From Sulfurimonas paralvinellae (GTDB taxonomy: Bacteria > Campylobacterota > Campylobacteria > Campylobacterales > Sulfurimonadaceae), in contig NZ_CP041406.1 of the NCBI RefSeq assembly GCF_014905135.1, positions 1,116,001 through 1,180,000 on the forward strand: a stretch of 64,000 nt of DNA, read 5' to 3'. The notes under the pieces were generated by a model, which saw only the letters and a list, made by a program, of their open reading frames with translations, was not told the DNA's origin and searched no databases. The position numbers were made by a program, and so were the translations under genes. Positions within the stretch are counted from its first letter, which is position 1. The number at the start of each line of letters is the position of its first letter. Below are positions 53,335 through 61,608 of the stretch, piece by piece.

Positions 53335-55440
53335 ATGAGACGAAGAAAAAATAGTACAACATTAGAAGAGTTCGATAAAACACAACTTGTAGATAAGGAG
53401 CTAGTTGATAAAATTTCGTTATGGATCTTACGAATTATTTTTAATCTTGGTGGTGCTAGAGAGTTTATTGATAACAACAACCGTCTATATAGAGATAGTC
53501 TCGCTTATTTTCTTGAAGTTGGTGCATATGTTGATATGGATAGTGATGAGTATAAACGCAGTGATATTCTTGCAGTTCTTAAAAAAAATCATATAAAATT
53601 AGAAAAGCGAGTACGTTTTACAAGCTCAAAAATTCTTACAAAAAACATCCAACAAATCTCAAAGCTCATGAACCTTAACAGTGTAGAAGAACAGATACTT
53701 GAGTTTATTGTTTTGGTAAATCAATATGATGTACTTGATGATGCCACTGATTTATTAGGAAATAATTTAAACACTACTCAAGCAAAAAAAGCAATCGGTA
53801 TTATTTTAGCTATTGACACTAAAGCGGTTAATGAAGCTTTTAAATCCACCTCTAAACTTGCCAAATCTTCAATAGTTACAATATCAAAATCATCCACTTT
53901 TCCTCTCGGTCATAAAATTGAAATCATCAGTGATGAGTTTGCTGATAATATGCTCAACTTGGATGAAGATATATCAGTTATGCTCAAAGAGTCTGTAAAA
54001 CCTTGCGATATAAGCACACTGAAGCTTGAAGATTATGAGCATATCGAAAAAGATATAGATATTGTACTACCCTATTTAGATAATGCAATGAAGAATAAAA
54101 AAAATGGAGTAAATATTCTTCTCTATGGCTTGCCTGGAACAGGAAAAACAGAATTAGCAAAAACAATTTCAGAGACTCTACAAACAAAACTTTTTGAGAT
54201 AAGCTATACAGACGAGGACGATGAAGCAATTGATGGGTATAAAAGACTTAAAGCCTATAAAACAGCACAATCACTTCTCAGTAACCAAAATATCTTACTT
54301 ATGTATGATGAAGCTGAAGATATATTTGATAGTAGTGAGAGCCCCTTGTCTCCTAAAAGACAAGACAACAAGGCATGGCTCAATAGAATGCTTGAGACAA
54401 ATACTATCCCTACTATCTGGATTACAAATAATATATATAGAATTGATAATGCAATGGTGAGAAGATTTGATTTTAGTATAGAGGTACCTATACCAAATAA
54501 ATCTAAAAGAGCTAAAATCATTAAAAACTACTCTAATAATCTACTAGATGAGCAAAGTATAAAAGTGTTGGCAGAAAATGAAAACATTGCACCGGCTCTT
54601 ATTACTCGTGCTACAAAAGTAGTTAGTAGTATAGATACAGATGACAAACCAAAAGCTTTCACACAAGTTTTAAATAACACTCTCAAAGCTCAAGGTTATA
54701 AAGAGATACAAGAGAAAATAGTAACTTTATTACCAAATGTATATGACCCTAAGTTTATCAATACAACTACTGATTTAGAAGTTTTAACGCAAGGTATCAA
54801 AGAACACCAAAATGCAAGACTATGTTTATATGGAGCTGCTGGAACTGGTAAGAGTGCATTTGGTAGATATATAGCTGAAACACTTAACAAGCCATTACTA
54901 TTAAAAAAAGGTAGTGATTTAATTAGCATGTGGGTTGGTGGTACTGAAAAAAATATTGCAAAAGCATTCGCAGAAGCAAAAGAAGAAAAAGCTGTACTTG
55001 TATTTGATGAAGTAGATAGTTTTTTAGCTGATAGAACTGGGGCGAATCAGAGTTGGGAAGTGACACAAGTTAATGAGATGTTAGTTCAGATGGAAAACTT
55101 TGAGGGAATATTTATCGCTACTACCAACTTAATAGATAATCTCGATAAAGCAAGTTTAAGAAGGTTTGATTTGAAGTTAGAGTTTGATTTTTTAAAAGCT
55201 GAACAATCTTGGAAGATGTTTTTGTCTTACTGTAAAGATTTGAAGCTAGCACAACCATCGATTTCATTTAAAAGAGCTGTTGAGAGTTTAAAATATTTAA
55301 CTCCGGGGGATTTTGCCGCAGTTACTCGACAAAATAGATTTAGACCTATCACAGATGTAAAAGATTTTATACAAAGGCTAGAAGATGAGATAGCTGTTAA
55401 AAATGTATCTAACGGAAATGTTATGGGGTTTTTAGCATAA
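53335..55440 (+). CDS. Tandem AAA+ ATPase (Cdc48-like), first gene of the FtsZ-like operon
   Basis: 701 residues: a helical N-terminal domain (about 1-230) and two AAA+ modules. The first has Walker A GLPGTGKT 265-272, Walker B LLMYDEAED 321-329 and RRFDF 376-380; the second has GAAGTGKS 500-507, VLVFDEVDS 554-562 and RRFDL 609-613. Both therefore keep nucleotide-binding, hydrolytic and arginine-finger residues. Hexameric enzymes of this design unfold or remodel proteins. It shares one base with the FtsZ-like gene (TAATG), so a tubulin-like polymer is the likely client. I do not know this pairing as a named system. Confidence 0.82.
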   Translation: MRRRKNSTTLEEFDKTQLVDKELVDKISLWILRIIFNLGGAREFIDNNNRLYRDSLAYFLEVGAYVDMDSDEYKRSDILAVLKKNHIKLEKRVRFTSSKILTKNIQQISKLMNLNSVEEQILEFIVLVNQYDVLDDATDLLGNNLNTTQAKKAIGIILAIDTKAVNEAFKSTSKLAKSSIVTISKSSTFPLGHKIEIISDEFADNMLNLDEDISVMLKESVKPCDISTLKLEDYEHIEKDIDIVLPYLDNAMKNKKNGVNILLYGLPGTGKTELAKTISETLQTKLFEISYTDEDDEAIDGYKRLKAYKTAQSLLSNQNILLMYDEAEDIFDSSESPLSPKRQDNKAWLNRMLETNTIPTIWITNNIYRIDNAMVRRFDFSIEVPIPNKSKRAKIIKNYSNNLLDEQSIKVLAENENIAPALITRATKVVSSIDTDDKPKAFTQVLNNTLKAQGYKEIQEKIVTLLPNVYDPKFINTTTDLEVLTQGIKEHQNARLCLYGAAGTGKSAFGRYIAETLNKPLLLKKGSDLISMWVGGTEKNIAKAFAEAKEEKAVLVFDEVDSFLADRTGANQSWEVTQVNEMLVQMENFEGIFIATTNLIDNLDKASLRRFDLKLEFDFLKAEQSWKMFLSYCKDLKLAQPSISFKRAVESLKYLTPGDFAAVTRQNRFRPITDVKDFIQRLEDEIAVKNVSNGNVMGFLA

Positions 55441-56213
55441 TGAGTTCAGCAATGATTTTATGTGTATCTGGAATATCTCTCATTATTGTTGTGTTTGGAA
55501 TTTATGCCATTATTCAAAAAATGAAGTTTGCACTACAAAATAGAGCTGATGATATGGTGAATAAAATTCGCAAAGAGAATCAGACTCAAATAGAACATTT
55601 AGAAAAAAAACTTGATAAGTTTTATATCTCATGCAAGCTCGAAACACTTTGTTTTATAGGTATTGGTGGCGGTGGTTGTAATATTGTTGAAGATATATCG
55701 CAAATAGATAAATGGCATAAATTTATTCATATTAATAGTGATTTACAAGCATTACAATTGAAGACTTCAAAAGATAAGATTTTATTGGGATACGATAAAA
55801 AAGAGGGACTTGGTTGTGGTGGAGTTGCTGAATGTGGAGCACAACTTATCAATAGTAGTAGTAAAAAACAGCTCTTCAAATCCATAAAATCGTTTGAAAA
55901 AGTGTATGTAATTGCGACACTTGGAGGTGGTGTTGGTAGTGGTGCAACATCAGAAATAGTAGAGTATTTAAATTCATTAGATAAGGAAGTCTATGTCTTT
56001 GTAACAATGCCATTTAGCTTTGAAGGGAAAACAAGAAAATCTGTAGCACAGAGTGCATTGGGGAGTATCCAAAATGTTAGTAGCAATGTTACTATAATGA
56101 ACAATGATGACTTAATCAAGAAAAATGCTGAAGAAGAGCTAGGGACAAGAGAAAATTTTAAACTCTCTTCACAAATAATTTATAAACAAATTGTGACTAG
56201 TTTTAGGTGTTGA
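55440..56213 (+). CDS. Membrane-anchored FtsZ/tubulin-like GTPase, N-terminal half only
   Basis: 257 residues. A membrane segment (about 5-25) and a coiled coil (30-60) precede an FtsZ-type GTP-binding domain: FIGIGGGGCNIV (72-83), HINSDLQAL (97-105), GLGCGGVAECGAQ, the tubulin signature GGGVGSGA (162-169), MPFSFEGK (190-197) and IMNNDDLI. The ORF ends inside the H7 helix, so the T7 catalytic loop and the C-terminal domain are missing. Those parts are encoded by the two ORFs at 56437-56975. A standard FtsZ is soluble and one chain. GTP hydrolysis would need the separate C-terminal piece. Confidence 0.82.
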   Translation: MSSAMILCVSGISLIIVVFGIYAIIQKMKFALQNRADDMVNKIRKENQTQIEHLEKKLDKFYISCKLETLCFIGIGGGGCNIVEDISQIDKWHKFIHINSDLQALQLKTSKDKILLGYDKKEGLGCGGVAECGAQLINSSSKKQLFKSIKSFEKVYVIATLGGGVGSGATSEIVEYLNSLDKEVYVFVTMPFSFEGKTRKSVAQSALGSIQNVSSNVTIMNNDDLIKKNAEEELGTRENFKLSSQIIYKQIVTSFRC

Positions 56214-56275
56214 TATTTTTTGTTAATAGCGAGATTAAGCTTATTTACAATATATATTCACAAATGGAGGATTAA

Positions 56276-56437
56276 ATGAAAAAAATAAAAAGCGGTGACT
56301 ACACACTAGAAGAGATAGCAAAAATATTAGGTATTACAAGAGAACGAGTAAGACAGATAGAGACTCAAGCATTAAAAAAATTGAAGTCTCCTAATATTGG
56401 TAGAAAATTAAAAGATTATATATCAGGAGAATTGTAA
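56276..56437 (+). CDS. Stand-alone sigma-70 region 4 mini-protein
   Basis: 53 residues with a strong GGAGG site. TLEEIAKILGITRERVRQIE followed by QALKKLKSP is the conserved region 4.2 helix-turn-helix of primary sigma factors, which contacts the -35 box and the RNA polymerase flap. Regions 1-3 are absent. It lies between the two halves of the FtsZ-like gene and shares one base with the second half (TAATG). It could be a small transcription factor or a sigma competitor controlling this operon and the co-regulated unit downstream. Confidence 0.78.
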   Translation: MKKIKSGDYTLEEIAKILGITRERVRQIETQALKKLKSPNIGRKLKDYISGEL

Positions 56438-56733
56438 TGGAAATATTTGAAGCAACAGAATCAAATGCTAATGCTAATATAGACAAGAAAGAGCTATATA
56501 CATATATAGATAATACGGAGTTTAGTGATGAAATAAAAGAAGCAATAAAAGGAATGCTTGGAGTAGTAATATCAAGTGGAGATAATGATATTAACCTTGA
56601 TGTTGATGATTTAAAGATCATTATGGGACATGGAGGAGTTGCTTTTGTTGGTACTGGTGAATTTGAGGATGAAAACTCAGCAACCAAAGCAATAAAACTA
56701 GCAATTAGAAATTCATCATGGATTATGATTTGA
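56437..56733 (+). CDS. FtsZ-like C-terminal half, first piece with T7 loop
   Basis: 98 residues. After an acidic start (1-25), residues 30-98 follow FtsZ from the end of H7: EAIKGMLGVVISS, then NLDVDD as the N-x-D-x-x-D T7 loop that completes the GTPase site of the next subunit, then IIMGHGGVAFVGTGEFEDENSATKAIKLAIRNSS. The ORF ends where FtsZ would go on; the continuation is in another frame starting at 56718. It is coupled to the sigma-4 gene by a one-base overlap. Confidence 0.75.
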   Translation: MEIFEATESNANANIDKKELYTYIDNTEFSDEIKEAIKGMLGVVISSGDNDINLDVDDLKIIMGHGGVAFVGTGEFEDENSATKAIKLAIRNSSWIMI

Positions 56734-56975
56734 TTGATAAGATAGCAGGTGTGTTAATCCATTTTGTAGTTCACCCTGATTTACCTATTATGCAAATCGC
56801 TGAAGCTATGGAGATAATACACGAAAATGCTCACTATGAAGCTGACATCATTTGGGGAACAACAACTGATGAATCAGTAGGTGAGAACTATGTAAAAGCT
56901 ACTATTTTGCTTGCAGGATTTGATAAAGATGTTTACAAAAATATTGTAGCCAACAATACAAACTACGAAAAATAA
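56718..56975 (+). CDS. FtsZ-like C-terminal half, second piece
   Basis: 85 residues that continue the FtsZ fold without a gap: IAGVLIHFVVHPDLPIMQIAEA (FtsZ GVLVNITGGPDLSLxEVxEA), ADIIWGTTTDESVGENYVKATILLAGF (FtsZ ANIIFGAxxDExxxxxxRVTVIATGF). Its ATG overlaps the end of the previous piece by 16 bases in the -1 frame. Either this is a third polypeptide, or a -1 frameshift joins both pieces. It ends right after the globular domain, with no FtsZ-type C-terminal tail for FtsA/ZipA. Confidence 0.72.
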   Translation: MDYDLIDKIAGVLIHFVVHPDLPIMQIAEAMEIIHENAHYEADIIWGTTTDESVGENYVKATILLAGFDKDVYKNIVANNTNYEK

Positions 56976-56990
56976 AAAACTTAATAAAAG

Positions 56991-57007
56991 CAGACATAAA
57001 GCTGTCA
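56991..57007 (+). promoter_or_regulatory. Shared 17-bp control element, copy 2 (GACA-N6-TGTC)
   Basis: Identical to the copy at 53274 over all 17 bases, again with 44 bases to the ATG of the next gene (57052). The sequences between element and ATG differ apart from the ribosome site, so conservation is specific to the element and its distance. Confidence 0.7.
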
Positions 57008-57051
57008 TACAAAAAGAATAAACTCTTATATATAAAATATAGGAGTTGTTT

Positions 57052-57462
57052 ATGCGGTTAAAATATGAAGTTGTTAAGGGCTTATGTTCGCTTATGAGGA
57101 GAGTGGATGTTAAGATTACAGAGACTAAAAATATCTCAGTAAATTTAAAAAGGCTAAGGTGGTCAGATAAGGAAATAAATTTAACTTTGAAAGACTATCA
57201 ATATCATTTTACCGACTTTTGTAATACCCCAAATACATTACTTTTAGATGAAGTCATACATAAGTTAGATGAGCTAGTAAAATCAAAATCAAAAATAGCT
57301 GATTATGATGAGTTAAAGTCGGATATAGAGTGGTTAAAAGAGTATTATGAAGAAGAGTCTTGGAGTGATGTAACCAGATGGTTAACGAATATTGATAGTA
57401 CACTTCGTGAGACATTTTCGCAGTATATGGAGATACTTAAGGGATTGAATAAGAAATGCTAA
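57052..57462 (+). CDS. Hypothetical helical protein under the shared element
   Basis: 136 residues, not recognised. It is soluble, charged and helical, rich in Trp/Tyr/Asp (SDIEWLKEYYEEESWSDVTRWL). The ATG at 57052 has AGGAG six bases upstream, so I prefer it to the TTG at 57046. The element before it is the same as that before the AAA-FtsZ operon, at the same distance, so both should respond to one regulator. The DUF262 genes follow after a short gap of about 70 bases. Confidence 0.6.
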   Translation: MRLKYEVVKGLCSLMRRVDVKITETKNISVNLKRLRWSDKEINLTLKDYQYHFTDFCNTPNTLLLDEVIHKLDELVKSKSKIADYDELKSDIEWLKEYYEEESWSDVTRWLTNIDSTLRETFSQYMEILKGLNKKC

Positions 57463-57527
57463 ATATGGTTAATAATACAAAAAGTAACATTTTAGAATCT
57501 ATTAGATAAAATGTATAACTAAGTAAA

Positions 57528-59360
57528 ATGATAGGATATTTATCTATGGATTATAATGAGACTAAAAATTTAGACTTAAAAAGTATTGAAAAAGTTATTT
57601 ATGAAAATAAAAAGGCTAGTAAGTTTTTTATACCTTCATATCAGAGGGGTTATCGATGGGATGATAGGCAAGTTTTAGATTTACTTGATGATATTGATGA
57701 GTTCGCACATAAAATAAAGACACAAAATGAATTTTATTGTCTTCAACCAATTGTTCTTAGATATGATGATGAAAATACCCATTATAAAGTCATTGATGGA
57801 CAACAGAGACTTACAACAATTTACATCATCTTAAAATATCTTCAAGAGAGTAGTAAAAGATTTAACGATATAAAAAAAGAATTAAATAATAATGATGAAG
57901 TAAAAGATATTTTTGAATTTTGTGATATTGAAGATTTTGAGGTACAAGAGCCTTACTCAATAGAGTATGAAACCCGAACAAATAGTCAAGATTTCTTAAA
58001 CAATAAATTGACAGAAAAGATAAATGATTCAAATCCAGATTATTATCATATGTCAAAAGCATATCAAACAACAAAAGAGTGGTTTAAAACCAAAAATAAA
58101 AAATTGTTTTTAGATACTCTTATGAAAAATACTAAATTTATTTGGTATGAAGTTGACTGCAAAAATGATAAAGAAGAGATAGAGATATTTAGTCGCTTAA
58201 ATATAGGAAAAATAGGACTTACAAATGCCGAGCTCATTAAAGCAATGCTTCTTTTACCAATAAAAGACTATAAAGAACAAATTGAATTTTCATCAGTTTG
58301 GGACAATATCGAACAAACTTTGCAAAAGAATGATTTTTGGTATTTTCTTAGTAATGATTCAAAAAGTGAAACAGCAATTGATTTGATATTTACTGCTCTA
58401 GCTCAAAAGTATCAAAAAATCTACAATAAAATAATAGAAGAAAAATATAAAAATCATGAAGATGAACAAAAAAACCAAAAACTAAATTTTAAAATCACCG
58501 AAGATAAATATGCATATTATATTTTCGCACATATTTTAAAAACCGATTTTAAATCAGAAAATAAAATTTGGAAAGAGTCGCAAGAACTTTATAGATCTTT
58601 TTTAAATTGGTATAACGATAGAGAGATTTATCATAAAGTTGCTTATTTAATTCATTTTAAACATAGTCTTTTGAGTTTGTATGAGAAATATGAGGATAAA
58701 ACAAAAGATGAGTTTAAAATTGAGTTAAACGAGTTGATTGAAAAAGGTATTCCAAACATTAATTTAATGACTTTAAGATATGGAGAAAAAGGTGTTCATA
58801 AAATGTTGCTTTTGTTTAATATAGAAACAATACTAAAAAATAAAAACTCCAATGTACGATTTGACTTTTTTCATTTTAAATTTAAAGATTGGGATATTGA
58901 ACATATTGCTTCACAAACTGATAATATAAATCAAGAAGAATGGATAAAAACAGTTTATAAATATATAGGAAATAGAGAAATTAATAAAGATAAAATAAAT
59001 AAGATAAAAAAGAATTTTGATAAGTTTACTTTATTAGTTAAAAAGATGTTAAATATTAAAGAACCAACTGATGAGAACAAAGATAGTATAGGTAACTTGA
59101 CTCTACTGGATAGCAAAACAAATCGTAGCTATGGTAATGCATTTTTTCCCGTAAAAAGAACAATAATTATTGATCAAGATAGTAATGGGAATTTTATCCC
59201 TGTTTGTACAAAAAATGTATTTTTAAAACAATATAGTAGTAAGTTGTCAAATATGATGAATTGGACAGACGATGATGTAGAAAACTATAGGAATGAAATT
59301 CTTAATTTACTACAAAAATATAGTGTTAAATGCGAATTAGAGGATGTAGAAAATGATTGA
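57528..59360 (+). CDS. DUF262-DUF1524 (GmrSD-type) nuclease
   Basis: 610 residues. The N-terminal DUF262 (ParB-like) domain has YQRGYRW (38-44) and DGQQRLT (90-96), which bind and split NTPs in GmrS-type proteins. The C-terminal DUF1524 HNH-like nuclease shows WDIEHIASQ (454-462) and GNLTLLDSKTNRSYGN (521-536). This joins both halves of the GmrSD type IV restriction enzymes, which cut modified phage DNA. An ATG at 57546 with AGGA upstream may be the true start. It overlaps the second DUF262 gene by eight bases. Confidence 0.82.
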   Translation: MIGYLSMDYNETKNLDLKSIEKVIYENKKASKFFIPSYQRGYRWDDRQVLDLLDDIDEFAHKIKTQNEFYCLQPIVLRYDDENTHYKVIDGQQRLTTIYIILKYLQESSKRFNDIKKELNNNDEVKDIFEFCDIEDFEVQEPYSIEYETRTNSQDFLNNKLTEKINDSNPDYYHMSKAYQTTKEWFKTKNKKLFLDTLMKNTKFIWYEVDCKNDKEEIEIFSRLNIGKIGLTNAELIKAMLLLPIKDYKEQIEFSSVWDNIEQTLQKNDFWYFLSNDSKSETAIDLIFTALAQKYQKIYNKIIEEKYKNHEDEQKNQKLNFKITEDKYAYYIFAHILKTDFKSENKIWKESQELYRSFLNWYNDREIYHKVAYLIHFKHSLLSLYEKYEDKTKDEFKIELNELIEKGIPNINLMTLRYGEKGVHKMLLLFNIETILKNKNSNVRFDFFHFKFKDWDIEHIASQTDNINQEEWIKTVYKYIGNREINKDKINKIKKNFDKFTLLVKKMLNIKEPTDENKDSIGNLTLLDSKTNRSYGNAFFPVKRTIIIDQDSNGNFIPVCTKNVFLKQYSSKLSNMMNWTDDDVENYRNEILNLLQKYSVKCELEDVEND

Positions 59361-61608
59361 ATTACAAAATAAAAAATATACTTTTTGGGAATTACTTAAC
59401 GAAGTTGGTATAAAAATTCCAATTATTCAAAGAGATTATGCTCAAGGAAGAGAAAATAAACAAGCTCAAGATATTAGGGAAAATTTTTTAAATAATTTAT
59501 TGGAAGTTCTAAATAGTGAAACAAAAATAGATTTAGATTTTGTATATGGAACTGTAAAAGATGGTTACTTGATACTATTAGATGGACAGCAAAGATTAAC
59601 AACCCTTTTTTTACTTCATTATTTTTTAGTACTTAAAGATGAAAAACTAAATGAAGATACAAAAAAAATACTCACAAAGTTTACTTACGAAACAAGACTA
59701 TCTTCAAGAGAATTTATTAAATTACTAATAAATAACACAGTCAATTTAAAAGAAGAAGAAATCTCTACCACAATTAAAAATCAAACTTGGTTTTTTAGTG
59801 ATTGGGAAAATGACCCAACTATTAAAAGTATGCTTAAAATGCTTGATAGTGTGCAAGATAAATTTAAAAATGAGAAGGGATTATTTGAAAAACTAATTTC
59901 AAAAAAACACAAACAAATTACTTTTTCTTTTTTACCATTAGATGAATTTAAACTTACTGATGAACTATATATTAAAATGAATGCAAGAGGTAAGCCTCTC
60001 TCAGAATTTGAGAATTTTAAATCAAATTTTGAAAAATTTTTAAATAATGAAGAAAAAAAAGCAAAACTTGATAATGAATGGTATGATATTTTTTGGAACC
60101 TTAGAAAAGAAAAGGATGAAGATAGTCCAGCACAAAGAGCAGATGAGTTATTTTTAAACTTTTTCAAAAATATTACAGCTTTTTATAGTAAAGAGTTCAA
60201 TAGAGTTGATATTTTTAAGTTTATATATACAGAAAAAATCGATGATATATGTAAAGTATTAGATTGTTTAACATCCTACCAAGACAATCATACAGATGAA
60301 ATAAGACGAGATTTAAACATTCTTCAGAATTTTCTCAAAAATCCAAAAGATATCAGTTATGCTGAAAGATTAAAATTTTATATGCTTATGGTGTTTTTCT
60401 TGAAAAAAGGATTACCAAGTGAATCTCAAGAGACCTTTAAAAGCTGGGCTAGAGTTAATATAAACATAATTCATAATATAGCATACGACAATATAAAGGA
60501 TTTTGAAAATAGTATAAAGTTTATTAATAATTTAGGTGAACATATTGATAATTTATATGAATTTCTATCTGAAAACGACTTTGGAGATAATATATCAGAG
60601 CAATTAAAAGAAGAAATTGAAAAAGCAACTATTATTGAGGATGAAAAACATCAGCATGATTGGGAAAAAGATTTCTTAAATGCAGAAAATCATAATTATC
60701 TTGATGGTGAAGTCAAATTTCTAATTAAAATATCCGCAGAAAATGAAATAAGTGAAGATAATTTTAAAAAATATATGGAGAAATTTCAAGCCTTATGGGA
60801 GTTTGCAAGTGTTAAAGAAGATAAAAAAGAAAATGAGATGTTGCTTCATAGAGCACTTCTCACTTTTGGAAACTATCTTCCACATAAAAAAAATAGCAAT
60901 AAATATACTTTTGGAAGTTTTGGTTTAGGACTCAGGGAGAAAAACGAAAACTGGAGGAGGATTTTTGAAAAAGAAGAATTTAAAAAATTATTGGATGAAT
61001 TAAATTATGAGGATATAAAACAAGAGCTTACAAGTATTATTAATAGTTTTGAATTTAATTGTAATGATTGGAGAAGTTATTTTATAAATCCAAATAAAAA
61101 GTGGACACCAATATCATATGCAAATTATTATCATATACAAATTAATAATAATGCTATCTTTTTAAATAATGGTTGGAGTAGTAGCAAGGCAACTGGATGG
61201 GGTTGGAGTCGAGTTTACGAAATGCATAGTATATACTTATTACAACATATTCAAGAAAAATTAAATAGCCTAGAACCTTTTTTGGAAATTTATCCACATC
61301 CAAGCAGTGATATAAAGGAAACATATCCTCATATAGCTATAAAAAATTGGAAAAATAAAGATAATTATAGTTTTGAGATTAATATAATATATAATGAAAA
61401 ATATATTATTGAATTTTTTGAAAAAAATAATAAACAAATACCAAATAAAATTATGGATACATTAAAAACTTTTGACATAGATAATGAAACATACGATATT
61501 ACGGTCTATAAAAATGAGGAATTTGAACTTTGCAAGCAAAATGATTTAGTTGTATTTTTAGAAAATTTGTTAAAAACATTGAAAGCTATTAACATTGATA
61601 CTCTCTAA
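59353..61608 (+). CDS. Second DUF262-domain protein, large, without a clear nuclease motif
   Basis: 751 residues. PIIQRDYAQGR (23-33) and DGQQRLTTLFLLHY (77-90) define a DUF262 domain. The long C-terminal part has no clear DUF1524 HNH motif but contains WRSYFIN, WSSSKATGWGWSR and other aromatic-rich strands that may bind DNA or a modified base. It overlaps the first DUF262 gene by eight bases and the DUF2779 gene by 14. The pair probably works as a two-protein complex. Confidence 0.78.
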   Translation: MIELQNKKYTFWELLNEVGIKIPIIQRDYAQGRENKQAQDIRENFLNNLLEVLNSETKIDLDFVYGTVKDGYLILLDGQQRLTTLFLLHYFLVLKDEKLNEDTKKILTKFTYETRLSSREFIKLLINNTVNLKEEEISTTIKNQTWFFSDWENDPTIKSMLKMLDSVQDKFKNEKGLFEKLISKKHKQITFSFLPLDEFKLTDELYIKMNARGKPLSEFENFKSNFEKFLNNEEKKAKLDNEWYDIFWNLRKEKDEDSPAQRADELFLNFFKNITAFYSKEFNRVDIFKFIYTEKIDDICKVLDCLTSYQDNHTDEIRRDLNILQNFLKNPKDISYAERLKFYMLMVFFLKKGLPSESQETFKSWARVNINIIHNIAYDNIKDFENSIKFINNLGEHIDNLYEFLSENDFGDNISEQLKEEIEKATIIEDEKHQHDWEKDFLNAENHNYLDGEVKFLIKISAENEISEDNFKKYMEKFQALWEFASVKEDKKENEMLLHRALLTFGNYLPHKKNSNKYTFGSFGLGLREKNENWRRIFEKEEFKKLLDELNYEDIKQELTSIINSFEFNCNDWRSYFINPNKKWTPISYANYYHIQINNNAIFLNNGWSSSKATGWGWSRVYEMHSIYLLQHIQEKLNSLEPFLEIYPHPSSDIKETYPHIAIKNWKNKDNYSFEINIIYNEKYIIEFFEKNNKQIPNKIMDTLKTFDIDNETYDITVYKNEEFELCKQNDLVVFLENLLKTLKAINIDTL

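Noticed and set aside
55440-56213. Cell-division FtsZ or plasmid TubZ
   Set aside because: The N-terminal TM anchor, missing C-terminal domain and AAA+/sigma-4 neighbours do not fit housekeeping ftsZ, and no TubR-like partner or centromere repeats typical of TubZ are visible.
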